A stretch of 64,000 nucleotides of DNA, from the NCBI GenBank assembly GCA_029573715.1, contig JAKQDR010000250.1, positions 1-64,000 on the forward strand, read 5' to 3'. Positions 42,297 to 51,225 of this stretch are shown here, piece by piece. Every line of letters starts with the position of its first letter. The first letter of the stretch is position 1. Origin of the DNA: a bacterium. Its GTDB lineage: Bacteria > Patescibacteriota > Microgenomatia > UBA1406 > GWC2-37-13. The notes beneath the pieces are model-generated. The model saw only the letters and a program-made list of their open reading frames with translations, searched no databases and was not told where the DNA came from. Both the position numbers and the translations under genes were made by a program.

Positions 42297-44546
42297 ATGA
42301 CGCGCATCACCATACCAATTGAAGGCATGCACTGTGCAAGCTGTGCGGTAATTATCGGAAAGGAAGTTGCGAAACTCCCGCACGTTACATCAGCGCAGGC
42401 ACACTACGTTCAAGAATCGCTTACTATTGAATCGGATGGCCCACTTCCGAGCAAAGACGCCATACACCAGGCGATTGCCCCATATGGATACGGAGTACGT
42501 TTCGTGGATGAGACAGCCGACGCACCATCAACTGATTATATTCGCAACGAAACTCATCTTGATACGCGGGCCCTGATGGTTTTTCCCAGTGCCCTCATAG
42601 TATTTTTCTTGATGCTCTGGGATATGATGGCTAACACGATTGCTTTTGTGCCAGCGATGCCCATTCCGATGCAGGTCTTTGACCGCATGCTTTTTGCACT
42701 TGCGACTTTTGTCTTACTGTGGGTAGGCACACCTTACATACGGGCGTTTGGACGGTTTATTCGTTTCCGCGTTGCCAATATGGACACACTCATTGGCTTG
42801 GGTACCTTGGTGGCGTATGGATATAGCGGTGCAGTCGTGCTCTTACCCCATGTGTTTGTGCGCTATAATCTCCCCACACACACCTATTTTGATGTGGTAA
42901 TCATCGTCATTGGGTTTGTGAGCTTCGGCAAGCATATGGAAGCGCTCGCTAAGCGCAAAACAGGGGATGCGTTGCAATCACTGCTCTCCCTTCAGGCCAA
43001 AACCGCTACGGTTTCTCGCGATGGTAAGGAATATGAAGTTTCCATAGACAGTATCCAACAGGGTGATATGGTGTTGGTAAGGCCCGGATCGGTGCTTCCG
43101 GTAGACGGCACCGTGACGGAGGGGTCATCGTATGTGGATGAGTCTATGCTCACGGGGGAGCCACTTGCTGTTTCAAAACGAGAAGGTGATGCGGTGTATG
43201 GCGGAACGCTTAATACCAGTGGTTATTTGGTGTATCGCGCAACAAAAGTGGGCACACAAACGCTTTTGGCCCGCATCATACATATGGTGCGTGAAGCACA
43301 GCAAAGCAAAGCCCCTATTGAAGCGGTGGCTGATAAAGTATCGGCAGTATTTGTCCCGCTCGTGTTGGGTATTGCCATTTCGTCGTTTGTGGCATGGCTT
43401 ATTATAGGAACTAGTTTTCTTGGTTTCTCTCAGTCTTTGGCAATGGGTATTACTTCATTGGTGAGTGTATTAGTCATCGCATGTCCCTGTGCACTGGGCC
43501 TTGCGACACCGACTGCAATCATTGTGGGGGTGGGTAAGGGCGCGCGCCGTGGTATTTTGGTAAAAGACGCAGCCACACTTGAGCTTCTGCAGAAAGCTCA
43601 GGTAGTAGCAATGGATAAGACCGGCACTATCACAACCGGCAAGCCGACCGTGGTGTCAACACAAATGTACACAAAGTCCAATGAAAAAGATATTATGGAG
43701 GTAATACACTCGCTTGAGCGCAAATCTGAACACCCCATCGCACACGCTATTGTGCAATACGCCAAAGAGAAAAATCTTGCCCATCACCCCGTCAGCGCAT
43801 TTGAAAATAGAGAGGGTGCAGGGGTGCGTGGGGAGGTGCGAGGAAAGATGTATTTTGTGGGGAGCCCCCGCTATATGCAAGAGCAGGGGGTGAATGTCGA
43901 TGCACGCGCGGTGCGCGCAGTGACTGAGAAAGGCCACACGCCAGTGCTTATTGCTTCAGAGTCAACACTATTGGGCATGCTTGCGGTTGCGGACACCGTT
44001 AAGCCAGAGGCTAAGACTGCCGTAGCGAAGCTCATTCAGATGGGTATAGACGTACACATGCTCACGGGAGATGACTCTCAAACAGCAGCTCACATAGGCG
44101 CACAGGCTGGTATCACCCACATTCAAGCACAGCTGATGCCTCAAGACAAACTTGCTGTGGTGAGCTCATTGCAGAAACAGGGCAACGTAGTGGCGATTGT
44201 TGGGGATGGTGTCAATGATGCGCCTGCGCTCGCGCAGGCAGATGTGGGTATTGCTATGGCAACGGGTGCTGATGCGGCAATTGAATCGGCAGGCATTACT
44301 TTGCTGCATGGTGATCTATCAAAACTTGTGACTGCGATACAACTTTCACGCATAACCATGCAGGGAGTGCGCCAAAACTTATTTTGGGCGTTTATCTATA
44401 ATATCGTCGGTATTCCTCTTGCGGCGGGTGCCTTCTATCCCTTGTTTGGATGGGTGCTTAACCCGGCATTTGCGGGCTTTGCAATGGCAATGTCTTCTCT
44501 TTCGGTGGTTGCCAACTCGCTCCGGATTGGGCGAAAGAAGCTTTGA
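42297..44546 (+). CDS. copA: copper-exporting P1B-type ATPase CopA
   Basis: A 749-aa protein. One N-terminal heavy-metal domain has GMHCASC. Eight membrane helices are expected. The actuator motif is MLTGEP, the transmembrane metal site CPC ([11 protein letters not shown]), the phosphorylation site DKTGT, the SEHPIA nucleotide-binding loop and [11 protein letters not shown]. This is the Cu(I) exporter. It is the last gene of csoR-DUF305-copA, 6 bp after DUF305. The 3' end overlaps the convergent HD-domain gene by 112 bp. Confidence 0.96.
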   Translation: MTRITIPIEGMHCASCAVIIGKEVAKLPHVTSAQAHYVQESLTIESDGPLPSKDAIHQAIAPYGYGVRFVDETADAPSTDYIRNETHLDTRALMVFPSALIVFFLMLWDMMANTIAFVPAMPIPMQVFDRMLFALATFVLLWVGTPYIRAFGRFIRFRVANMDTLIGLGTLVAYGYSGAVVLLPHVFVRYNLPTHTYFDVVIIVIGFVSFGKHMEALAKRKTGDALQSLLSLQAKTATVSRDGKEYEVSIDSIQQGDMVLVRPGSVLPVDGTVTEGSSYVDESMLTGEPLAVSKREGDAVYGGTLNTSGYLVYRATKVGTQTLLARIIHMVREAQQSKAPIEAVADKVSAVFVPLVLGIAISSFVAWLIIGTSFLGFSQSLAMGITSLVSVLVIACPCALGLATPTAIIVGVGKGARRGILVKDAATLELLQKAQVVAMDKTGTITTGKPTVVSTQMYTKSNEKDIMEVIHSLERKSEHPIAHAIVQYAKEKNLAHHPVSAFENREGAGVRGEVRGKMYFVGSPRYMQEQGVNVDARAVRAVTEKGHTPVLIASESTLLGMLAVADTVKPEAKTAVAKLIQMGIDVHMLTGDDSQTAAHIGAQAGITHIQAQLMPQDKLAVVSSLQKQGNVVAIVGDGVNDAPALAQADVGIAMATGADAAIESAGITLLHGDLSKLVTAIQLSRITMQGVRQNLFWAFIYNIVGIPLAAGAFYPLFGWVLNPAFAGFAMAMSSLSVVANSLRIGRKKL

Positions 44547-45094
44547 TCCTCAAACTCATGTATCCACTGCTCAAGGGTCGCGGCGTGCCGGGAGCCGAAT
44601 TTTGCCACCCATGCTCGCACCTCATCAAGCGTTTTCTCATGAAACATCTTTTGAGGATGTTTTGAGTAGAACAAATCAGCATAGCTTATGATGCGCTCCT
44701 CAAGCGTTTGAGGTGCAAAATCACGATGGGGCAGGGGCAGATTTTCCGATAAGATCTCATCTCGATAAATGCCAACGCCCGTGTGGCTTTCTGCGACACG
44801 CGCGTGTTGGGGTAAGCCCTCCTTTTGCAATATCTGTGCACCTAAAACCCCGTGAGTGATGTATGGGCCTCCATGCGTGCTAAGATCTGCACAATCGACA
44901 CCACTTATGCCAATGTCGTGAAGCATCGCAGCCTCTTCGATGAAAGTGATTTGCTGGGGCGAAAGCTCTAATTTCCTTGCAATGCGAAGCGCCCTTGCAG
45001 TGACTAAGGTCACATGCATCATGTAGAGGGGATAGGTCGGTGACTCTGGCGGAATGTATTTCTTGATGATTTCAAGATATGAAGGTGTGTGCAT
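44435..45094 (-). CDS. HD-domain phosphohydrolase-like protein
   Basis: A 219-aa protein with the HD motif [11 protein letters not shown] preceded by [18 protein letters not shown], with further ligands in [14 protein letters not shown] and ESHTGVG. The set of metal-binding His/Asp residues fits uncharacterised HDIG-type proteins, perhaps nucleotide phosphohydrolases. The last about 37 residues are antisense to the copA C terminus and look non-conserved. An earlier natural end may have been lost. Start [10 protein letters not shown] is well supported. Confidence 0.85.
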   Translation of the reverse strand: MHTPSYLEIIKKYIPPESPTYPLYMMHVTLVTARALRIARKLELSPQQITFIEEAAMLHDIGISGVDCADLSTHGGPYITHGVLGAQILQKEGLPQHARVAESHTGVGIYRDEILSENLPLPHRDFAPQTLEERIISYADLFYSKHPQKMFHEKTLDEVRAWVAKFGSRHAATLEQWIHEFEDQSFFRPIRSELATTEREDIAIAKPANAGLSTHPNKG

Positions 45095-45120
45095 ACTACG
45101 GTAATCAACATCATTTCGTA

Positions 45121-45194
45121 TGGTGGACCTACGGGGAATCGAACCCCGACCTAGCGCATGCCATGCGCTCGTTTTACCATTAAACTATAGGCCC
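45121..45194 (-). tRNA. tRNA-Ala (GGC)
   Basis: A full cloverleaf on the minus strand: acceptor GGGCCTA/TAGGTCC with the G3-U70 pair that identifies alanine tRNAs. The anticodon loop ATGGCAT gives anticodon GGC. T-arm CGGGG-TTCGATT-CCCCG. Discriminator A is followed by an encoded CCA (45121-45123). Confidence 0.97.
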
Positions 45195-45247
45195 GCACGC
45201 AATAAAACTGTGCCCATTATACCAAGCGGATAGTGGATCGTCTGACG

Positions 45248-46444
45248 TCAGCTCACAAACCATCCTTGTGCAAAAAGCGCCATAAGCACCATCTGGAGCA
45301 CACCAAAACAAATCAAAATGACATATCTGAGCTTAGGAGAAAGTGTGGCGATCGTTGGATAGAGTGCCATCCCCACTAATGCATAGCGGGGAATGGAGCC
45401 CAAGGTGCCGGTGAGCGTGGGCACCAAGAGATTTATTACAGAGAAAAGAATAAGCCCCCCATATATCTGTTGACGCTCATCAAGATGCTTGTGCTCGACC
45501 GCCTTTCTCCACCATGCATATCCTGCATATACAAGAAGTGAGGCCACCAACACAAACATTACAAACTCGACTACTGCCACGACATACACCACATCTACTT
45601 GTGCAGTGATGAATATTGATAAATAGCGCCAGATGACTTGAGGCAACAACACGAGACTGGTGCTGCGGGCATTATTGAATTGTTCTTGCACGGTGAAAAA
45701 GGCAAGCGCATCCCCCGTTTGTGCCCACAGATATGCCATATAACCACAAAGCCCCATAAGTGGCGCAAGAAATATTGAAACAAGATGTGCAGGTGGGGTG
45801 CGGTATTGCTTTGTGTTCCACAGGTGGGCCGCATATATCATAAGCGGTATGCCAATGGTGAAAACCCCGGCAAGCCGCGTAAGCCCCAGCGCTATCCCTG
45901 CACCGACCACCAGCCACCATTTGCGCTTAATAATGCCCCATACATATACACCAAACAAAGCCAAAAATAAACTTTCTGTATACACGTTGAGCATAAAAAA
46001 TGCTGTGGGGAATGTAAGGAGAGAAACGAGTGCCCGCCGTGCCTGGGTTGGGGAGAGTAAAGCCTGAAAAACACGGTACCAAATGAGCAGAGATGCACCG
46101 GTAAGAAAGCCCGACAACACAATACCGGACAACAGAGTGTTATCCAAAAAAACAGATGATACAAGAGAGAGAATAAGTGGATACATGGGGAAAAACGCTC
46201 TCTGTAAAGTGGAGTAGCCTTCCCGGGCGATGGTCATATAGTGCACCCCATCAAAATTCGCCCGCACCCCCAACCATTCGGGCAGGCCAAAACTTACACC
46301 AATATCTGTGTAGCGGTATCCGAGACGCATTGGAATGTCGGAAGATGTGATGGCATACGATAAGATGCTTACCAACACAATCCAAACCACCCATGCTATG
46401 AGTGGAAATGCATTGTTATGCGCAAAATTACACACCGTTTTCAT
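45248..46444 (-). CDS. PIG-V-like polyprenol-dependent mannosyltransferase-like membrane protein
   Basis: A 398-aa protein with about nine to ten membrane helices. The first outside loop holds RANFDGVHYMTIAREGY, the acidic W/FD-x-xHY pattern of GT-C enzymes of the PIG-V (GPI mannosyltransferase II)-like family. FFPMYPLILSLV follows, and LTFPTAFFMLNVYTESLFLALF is another family-typical stretch. It probably moves a sugar from a lipid donor to an envelope glycan or protein. It overlaps the PIG-L-like gene by 4 bp, so they are expressed together. Confidence 0.8.
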   Translation of the reverse strand: MKTVCNFAHNNAFPLIAWVVWIVLVSILSYAITSSDIPMRLGYRYTDIGVSFGLPEWLGVRANFDGVHYMTIAREGYSTLQRAFFPMYPLILSLVSSVFLDNTLLSGIVLSGFLTGASLLIWYRVFQALLSPTQARRALVSLLTFPTAFFMLNVYTESLFLALFGVYVWGIIKRKWWLVVGAGIALGLTRLAGVFTIGIPLMIYAAHLWNTKQYRTPPAHLVSIFLAPLMGLCGYMAYLWAQTGDALAFFTVQEQFNNARSTSLVLLPQVIWRYLSIFITAQVDVVYVVAVVEFVMFVLVASLLVYAGYAWWRKAVEHKHLDERQQIYGGLILFSVINLLVPTLTGTLGSIPRYALVGMALYPTIATLSPKLRYVILICFGVLQMVLMALFAQGWFVS

Positions 46445-47118
46445 GATTTACGTTTTATTAAATAACAATCTTCCATAAGCCTAACTTTTGGCCGCTTGAG
46501 GATTTTTTCCATATCTTTGATTTGCGACTTGTGGCATTGCATCGCTTGTATTTTTTGATCCCACACATCAGAGATGTCATACACAACATCAATGTCGTGG
46601 CGGGCATAACCGGGTGGGCGATAGATGAAATAGTTTTCCAAAAATTGATTGGTTTGGTATTCGGATAGACAATACAACATAAGTGTTTTGATACATTCGT
46701 TTCGATAAAACACATAATGACAGACCATGCTTACCATAATATGATCAATATGCCCCGAAACCCCCATGGGCTCCCAAGTCAAAAGAACTTCAGGCTTCAG
46801 AATGTCAACATAATGTTGCACTTTTTCGGCAAGCGCATGGTATGAGTTATTGCACAGATCGCCATCTCGAAACCCCAAAAAATACACATCTTTGGCGCCG
46901 ATGACTTGTGCAGATTCTCGCACTTCACGTGCACGCACTTCTGCGATGTCTTGGCCCGTGTTTTCTTCGTGATTTTTTCCCACCTCGCCTTTGGTGGCAC
47001 AGAGGAAATGTATATCATATTTTTGAGCCAACTTAATAAGGCTCCCCGATGGGCCGAATGCATCATCATCGGGATGTGCAAACACAAACAGCAGTGTAGG
47101 CTTGCGTGATTTGGTCAT
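46441..47118 (-). CDS. PIG-L/LmbE-family N-deacetylase
   Basis: About 225 aa from MTKSRKPTLL, chosen because a -10 TATAAT abuts the longer ORF's first ATG. The metal site is FVFAHPDDDAFGPSG (AHPDDE consensus, last acid Asp) plus SGHIDHIMV (consensus HxDH). LmbE/PIG-L enzymes deacetylate N-acetylglucosamine on lipids or thiols. With the PIG-V-like transferase next door, a glycolipid or glycan modification pathway is likely. Confidence 0.88.
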   Translation of the reverse strand: MTKSRKPTLLFVFAHPDDDAFGPSGSLIKLAQKYDIHFLCATKGEVGKNHEENTGQDIAEVRAREVRESAQVIGAKDVYFLGFRDGDLCNNSYHALAEKVQHYVDILKPEVLLTWEPMGVSGHIDHIMVSMVCHYVFYRNECIKTLMLYCLSEYQTNQFLENYFIYRPPGYARHDIDVVYDISDVWDQKIQAMQCHKSQIKDMEKILKRPKVRLMEDCYLIKRKS

Positions 47119-47150
47119 AGGATAGGGCTGTATAGGCATTATAATACTAT

Positions 47151-47227
47151 TTAGAGCTTAGAGCTTAGAGCTTAGAGCTTAGAGCTTAGAGCTTAGAGCT
47201 TAGAGCTTAGAGCTTAGAGCTTAGAGC
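47151..47227. repeat. tandem heptanucleotide TTAGAGC, 11 perfect copies
   Basis: Eleven uninterrupted copies (77 bp) end 2 bp before the first base of tRNA-Pro. A 10-nt match to the array (GAGCTTAGAG) recurs at 47584, in the 3' end of the kinase-like gene. Confidence 0.97.
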
Positions 47228-47229
47228 TT

Positions 47230-47302
47230 CGGGGTGTAGTTTAGATGGTAAAACGCTGGGCTGGGGGTCCAGAGACCGTGGGTTCAAGTCCCGCCACCCC
47301 GA
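47230..47302 (+). tRNA. tRNA-Pro (GGG)
   Basis: Acceptor CGGGGTG pairs with CACCCCG, anticodon loop CTGGGGG gives GGG, the T-loop is TTCAAGT and the discriminator is A. There is no encoded CCA, unlike the nearby tRNA-Ala. A 13-nt copy of its T-arm/acceptor part lies at 47547-47559. Confidence 0.95.
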
Positions 47303-47579
47303 CATTGATATATCTTAACGACGAAGGAGTTTAGATATATCAATGTCCTCCGTTAATTGAGCGCGTAGCTCGCAGCAAGGACATGCTAGGAGGTACGCCC
47401 GAAATGAGGAGGACCACCGAGAGATGTTCAGCCAACTCTAGCCAGAAGCCGTGGAGGGCAAAGGGATAGGATATAGTGACTTCGCGGGATCCGCTCTCCG
47501 TAATCCATCTGCTCGTGAAACTCGCATCTGGAAACGGATAGCCTGACAAGTCCCGCCACTAATAGCGTTTAGCGAACAG
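47303..47579. other. 277-bp non-coding, highly structured segment after tRNA-Pro
   Basis: It starts with a perfect 13-bp inverted repeat, CATTGATATATCT/AGATATATCAATG (47303-47345, 17-nt loop). A nested hairpin follows: TGTCCT (47344-47349) with AGGACA (47378-47383) around GAGC/GCTC, and CCTCC with GGAGG. It ends near a 13-nt repeat of the tRNA (CAAGTCCCGCCAC, 47547-47559). A 69-codon minus ORF crosses it but uses a TTG start and has no recognisable protein pattern. It could be a small RNA or the remnant of an element integrated at the tRNA. Confidence 0.4.
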
Positions 47580-48713
47580 CTATGAGCTTAGAGATGATAT
47601 TGAGGGTCTCAAATACGTATCATCCTTATCGTGTAAGTGCTCGGCGATTTGCAAAAATGCGTGTTCAAAATCAATGAGTGTAGTGATGGGGTGCAGTTTG
47701 TTAAATACATGATCAATGAAATGGTCCACCGCCAATTTCGCTCTCGTTTCATCAATTTTTACTAATTTGGGATCGATCCACCGCATGGTTTTGCCCCGAT
47801 GAGCCAGCTCGGCACTAATGTACCACACCAGATTTTGTTCATGAAGATTTGTGGGGGTGCTGGCTAATTGTGTATATGTTTTTCGATACGCATCAAGCAG
47901 GGTTTCTGTAAATCGCACCACCTCTTTAGGCGCGACGCTGCCAGTGAGGCCAAACAAATATATTTGGCCCAAAAAGTTAGCCACCGGATACTCAGGATCA
48001 CACGGTATGCTTCTTCCAAAATCAAACATGATGACGTTCCCCGCTTTATTCACTGCCATATTCTTAGGATGTCCGTCTGTCCAGGTAAAGGTGGAGCGCG
48101 CGCGATCAAGAAGCTGAGAATGAACTTGATTGTAGTAGCGCATTCTGCCGTCATAGAGCGACACGCGCAGCTCATCGGTGCGCTCTTCAATCTGCAGTTC
48201 TTTGTTTTCAACTCCCTTCACATGGTGCATGTGTGCCATTTCGGATCGGAGATAGGCGAGTGTGGTGCCAATGGTTGCAAAAAGTGAAACATCTGAAGCA
48301 GTAAGGCCACGCACGATAACATCCTGAAAGAGTTCATACCCATCATGAGTAAAGTCGCGTAAAATGGTGACACGCTCACGCTCGAAATATGCCACCACCT
48401 CAGGCACCTTGATGTGAGCATGATGCTGAAAATGAGTCAGTATTTGTGCGTCTACCTGTTGTGAGGAAGCTGCGAATTTCAAAATATTGCGAGATTCAAG
48501 AGGAGAGAACTTATCATTAAGTGCAATATCTGATTTGGTGTGTTTGATGGCGACAGGTGTGCTGACCCCATCTTGGTGGTATGTACCCTTTCCGACCACG
48601 GATACTACACCACCAGACAAAAGAGAGTCAATATCAACAGTCACCCTCGAAGCGAAGGGCAATGCACCCACAATAGTTCTCAGTAGGGACAAATCATCCA
48701 CGCCTTGTGCCAT
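47580..48713 (-). CDS. APH/choline-kinase-fold phosphotransferase-like protein
   Basis: A 377-aa protein-kinase-like fold. An N-lobe Lys lies in PVAIKHTKS. The catalytic loop is TWTDGHPKNMAV (consensus HGDxHxxN, here with Asp and Asn kept). The metal motif is VIMFDFGRSIPCDP (consensus DFE/DFG). It resembles aminoglycoside phosphotransferases or methylthioribose kinases, but the substrate is unknown and resistance should not be assumed. -10 TATAAT ends 8 nt before the ATG, and the gene is divergent from the 813-aa ORF. The C terminus ISSLSS reads through a heptad-like GAGCTTAGAG. Confidence 0.7.
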   Translation of the reverse strand: MAQGVDDLSLLRTIVGALPFASRVTVDIDSLLSGGVVSVVGKGTYHQDGVSTPVAIKHTKSDIALNDKFSPLESRNILKFAASSQQVDAQILTHFQHHAHIKVPEVVAYFERERVTILRDFTHDGYELFQDVIVRGLTASDVSLFATIGTTLAYLRSEMAHMHHVKGVENKELQIEERTDELRVSLYDGRMRYYNQVHSQLLDRARSTFTWTDGHPKNMAVNKAGNVIMFDFGRSIPCDPEYPVANFLGQIYLFGLTGSVAPKEVVRFTETLLDAYRKTYTQLASTPTNLHEQNLVWYISAELAHRGKTMRWIDPKLVKIDETRAKLAVDHFIDHVFNKLHPITTLIDFEHAFLQIAEHLHDKDDTYLRPSISSLSS

Positions 48714-48783
48714 AGGGGTGAATTATACGATAATCTAGCTCCACAAGCTTCGTAAGTGAGGTATCGTATACTTAAGAATATGT

Positions 48784-51225
48784 ATGGTTGCTGAATATCC
48801 ACAAGAAGGCCCACATGACGGTGGGCCACCTCGAAGTTCGGAAGCTTTACCAATTTATGGTAGAGGCAGTGAGAGTTTGCATTTTATTGCGCTTGACTCA
48901 CCTGAGCTTGCCCGTCTTTCTGCACCGCGCAAAGACGAGGATTATTCTGACGGCGAACTAACGCGCTTGGAGGGTGTGCAAATGCCCATATGTGCAGCAC
49001 GTGAGTTATTGGCGGAGGAGAGCATACGCGGCCTTCAGGCCCTTGCTCATCGCCTTGAGACTCAGCTGGGATATGACCCTCACTTGCAGATTGCCATAGC
49101 GGGGCCTCTCATGCGATATGAGAGGGCCGATCACCCACATATGTACCCTGCGCACCTTATGACGAGTTTTGAAATGCATGTGCCTATGACACCAGAATGG
49201 AGTATCCCCCTGCGTGTGTTGGGGCCAGTATGCGTATCATTGGCTCACCCGATCATGAAAAGTGACACACATCCACTCGAATCAAGGATGAGGGTAACAG
49301 AGGGCTTATTGCGAGATTTAGTCGCTCATGCGAATGGCCTTCCTGTGTGTATTGCAATGCCTGAGCGAAAAGAAATGGCACACAAACCCACTTCTGCCAG
49401 CCTGTTAAATGGAACAGAGCTTGCTGTCAATGGTTCACCCACTCACGCGCTCATGACACATCTCGCAGGAGAGTGGAAACCTCGTACCATTCAAGTGGCG
49501 ACAAATGGCACGGACGATTCAAAACCATACACATTGTACCCATTATTGCCCGATCAAGCTACGAGTCTGGGCGAAGTTCTGTTTAAAGATCCAGCCATTT
49601 CAATGCATTTGATGGAGGTCGTAACCCAAATTATACAAGTATGGGAATCTAATTTTCAAAGACACCTCGACACTCTCCCCGATGGGATGCCAGCAAGAAG
49701 CCCAGCAGAACCTCAAGAAGTAGGAAGGGTTATGACTCTATTGCCGGGATATGAGCGAAGAGGAAAACTAGAGCAAGAAGAGAGACAGATGATCGGCCGA
49801 CTCATTTCATTTCTCAATAGTTTGGTTGAGTTTGATGGGCTGAGTATCAATTCGGAAAAGGCAGGTCGGTTTGTCCACTATGCCACATTGATGCTTCAGG
49901 AGATGTATCTTGGTACTGTGCCACATGAGATACAAGAAGACGTACATCGAGCTTTGTGGGCTATTGTAGAAGAATTGAGCACCGCCGATGTTAGTGCAAA
50001 TTCTCATAAGTTTGCCATCTCAGAGGTTACCCATGCGCTCTATGACATGCTTTTCACCCATCTATCCGGCTATAAAACCGCCCCCCGTGAAGATGCAAAT
50101 GCATTTGCGATGCAGTATGCAGACTCAGAAGGCTTGAAGACTGTATCTATGGCGGAAATCCAGCGAAGATATACGGTGGATATGCAACGCAACGTATGGG
50201 AATTTATTCGCGCCCACCCAGAGTTTCCTGTTTGTGGACAGATCTTATTGGATTGGGTACACACCATACAGGCGAGTGATCAATCCACGCACCCACTTTT
50301 CGTTGATTATAAAACTCTCAAGGCCCGGTTTTATGAACTGTTTGTGAACATGAATAAGGATGTTCCAACAACCGATTCGCAGGTAGATATTGCGCGAACC
50401 GCAAGCATTATTCGGTCAATGCATGCAGAAGGGAAAATGCTAAATAAAGCTGCCGTTGCAGGCTCGGGAGATATGAGTCGTTTGGAGGGTCCGCTTTTTA
50501 TTCTTCTCCGAGAACTTGGTATTACGTTTGATGAAATTGTCGCGGTAGATAGGGTTAACTACGGTGTGCAGATAGCAGTGTCTCATCCTGAACTCAATGT
50601 TGATTTTCATCAAGGCGATATCCTTGATGCGAATGCGTTTGGAGGCAAAAAAGTAAATGTGCTTTTATACCCGTGGTCGGTATTTTCTGATATTCTACCC
50701 CGTAAGGATAGCGTCCAGGCTTTACACACAGCGGCTGGTTTGATGGAACCAGGAGGGATACTTATCATCGACCAAGCAATACCCATAGGGGAGTCCAGCT
50801 ATAAAAGGATAGAAGAAGAACAAGCGCCCATGACAGGTGAGCTGGGGGTGTTTCAGCGGTCATTTTCTGGCCCTGACGGCCAGGAGTTATGGAGCACCTT
50901 CAATATAATGAACATGGAAACGCTTCTTCGTGATGCAGCTCAGGCTGGTTTTATTCCCCGCAATGTGGGGCCAACAGCACAGGAGCAACGCTCACTCATA
51001 GATAAGATCGAATCAGATGAGTCTGTTTTGGTCCGCGAAGCAGAAACAGGAGAAAATCACGACGCAATGAAATATCCCATTTATCAAGCAAATGGATGGA
51101 ACAGGATGACGCTGGCACTTGAATATGTCGGGCAAGAAGAGGCGCTGCGACGAGCGAAGGCAGCGCCAAGCCTATTTCACACGCTTTCGCTCGCCGTGGG
51201 CGAGGCGAAAGATGGATCGCAGTGA
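48784..51225 (+). CDS. large ORFan with a C-terminal methyltransferase-like domain
   Basis: An 813-aa soluble protein. Residues about 1-540 match nothing I know; they are mostly helical and begin Pro/Gly-rich. Residues about 555-730 look like a Rossmann SAM-methyltransferase: motif I-like AAVAGSGDMSRL, acidic VAVDRVNYG, GDILD, VLLYPWSVFSDIL and GLMEPGGILIIDQ. A glycine-poor motif I suggests a divergent or inactive fold. -10 TATACT ends 11 nt upstream of the ATG. The 3' end overlaps the convergent TrmB-like gene by 54 bp. Confidence 0.7.
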   Translation: MVAEYPQEGPHDGGPPRSSEALPIYGRGSESLHFIALDSPELARLSAPRKDEDYSDGELTRLEGVQMPICAARELLAEESIRGLQALAHRLETQLGYDPHLQIAIAGPLMRYERADHPHMYPAHLMTSFEMHVPMTPEWSIPLRVLGPVCVSLAHPIMKSDTHPLESRMRVTEGLLRDLVAHANGLPVCIAMPERKEMAHKPTSASLLNGTELAVNGSPTHALMTHLAGEWKPRTIQVATNGTDDSKPYTLYPLLPDQATSLGEVLFKDPAISMHLMEVVTQIIQVWESNFQRHLDTLPDGMPARSPAEPQEVGRVMTLLPGYERRGKLEQEERQMIGRLISFLNSLVEFDGLSINSEKAGRFVHYATLMLQEMYLGTVPHEIQEDVHRALWAIVEELSTADVSANSHKFAISEVTHALYDMLFTHLSGYKTAPREDANAFAMQYADSEGLKTVSMAEIQRRYTVDMQRNVWEFIRAHPEFPVCGQILLDWVHTIQASDQSTHPLFVDYKTLKARFYELFVNMNKDVPTTDSQVDIARTASIIRSMHAEGKMLNKAAVAGSGDMSRLEGPLFILLRELGITFDEIVAVDRVNYGVQIAVSHPELNVDFHQGDILDANAFGGKKVNVLLYPWSVFSDILPRKDSVQALHTAAGLMEPGGILIIDQAIPIGESSYKRIEEEQAPMTGELGVFQRSFSGPDGQELWSTFNIMNMETLLRDAAQAGFIPRNVGPTAQEQRSLIDKIESDESVLVREAETGENHDAMKYPIYQANGWNRMTLALEYVGQEEALRRAKAAPSLFHTLSLAVGEAKDGSQ

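Noticed and set aside
47340-47549. 69-codon minus-strand ORF, with a faint LAGLIDADG-like look (SGYPFPDASF)
   Set aside because: It starts with TTG, lies wholly in a structured gene-free segment and lacks any real homing-endonuclease motif.
47303-47560. Group I intron, tmRNA or RNase P RNA in the post-tRNA segment
   Set aside because: The tRNA is uninterrupted. A weak GGATATAGTGAC resembles an intron P7 strand but has no partner, and no tmRNA or RNase P core motifs were found.
47580-48713. Aminoglycoside-resistance gene
   Set aside because: Only the general kinase-fold motifs are shared; the sequence is too divergent and the context is not that of a resistance cassette.
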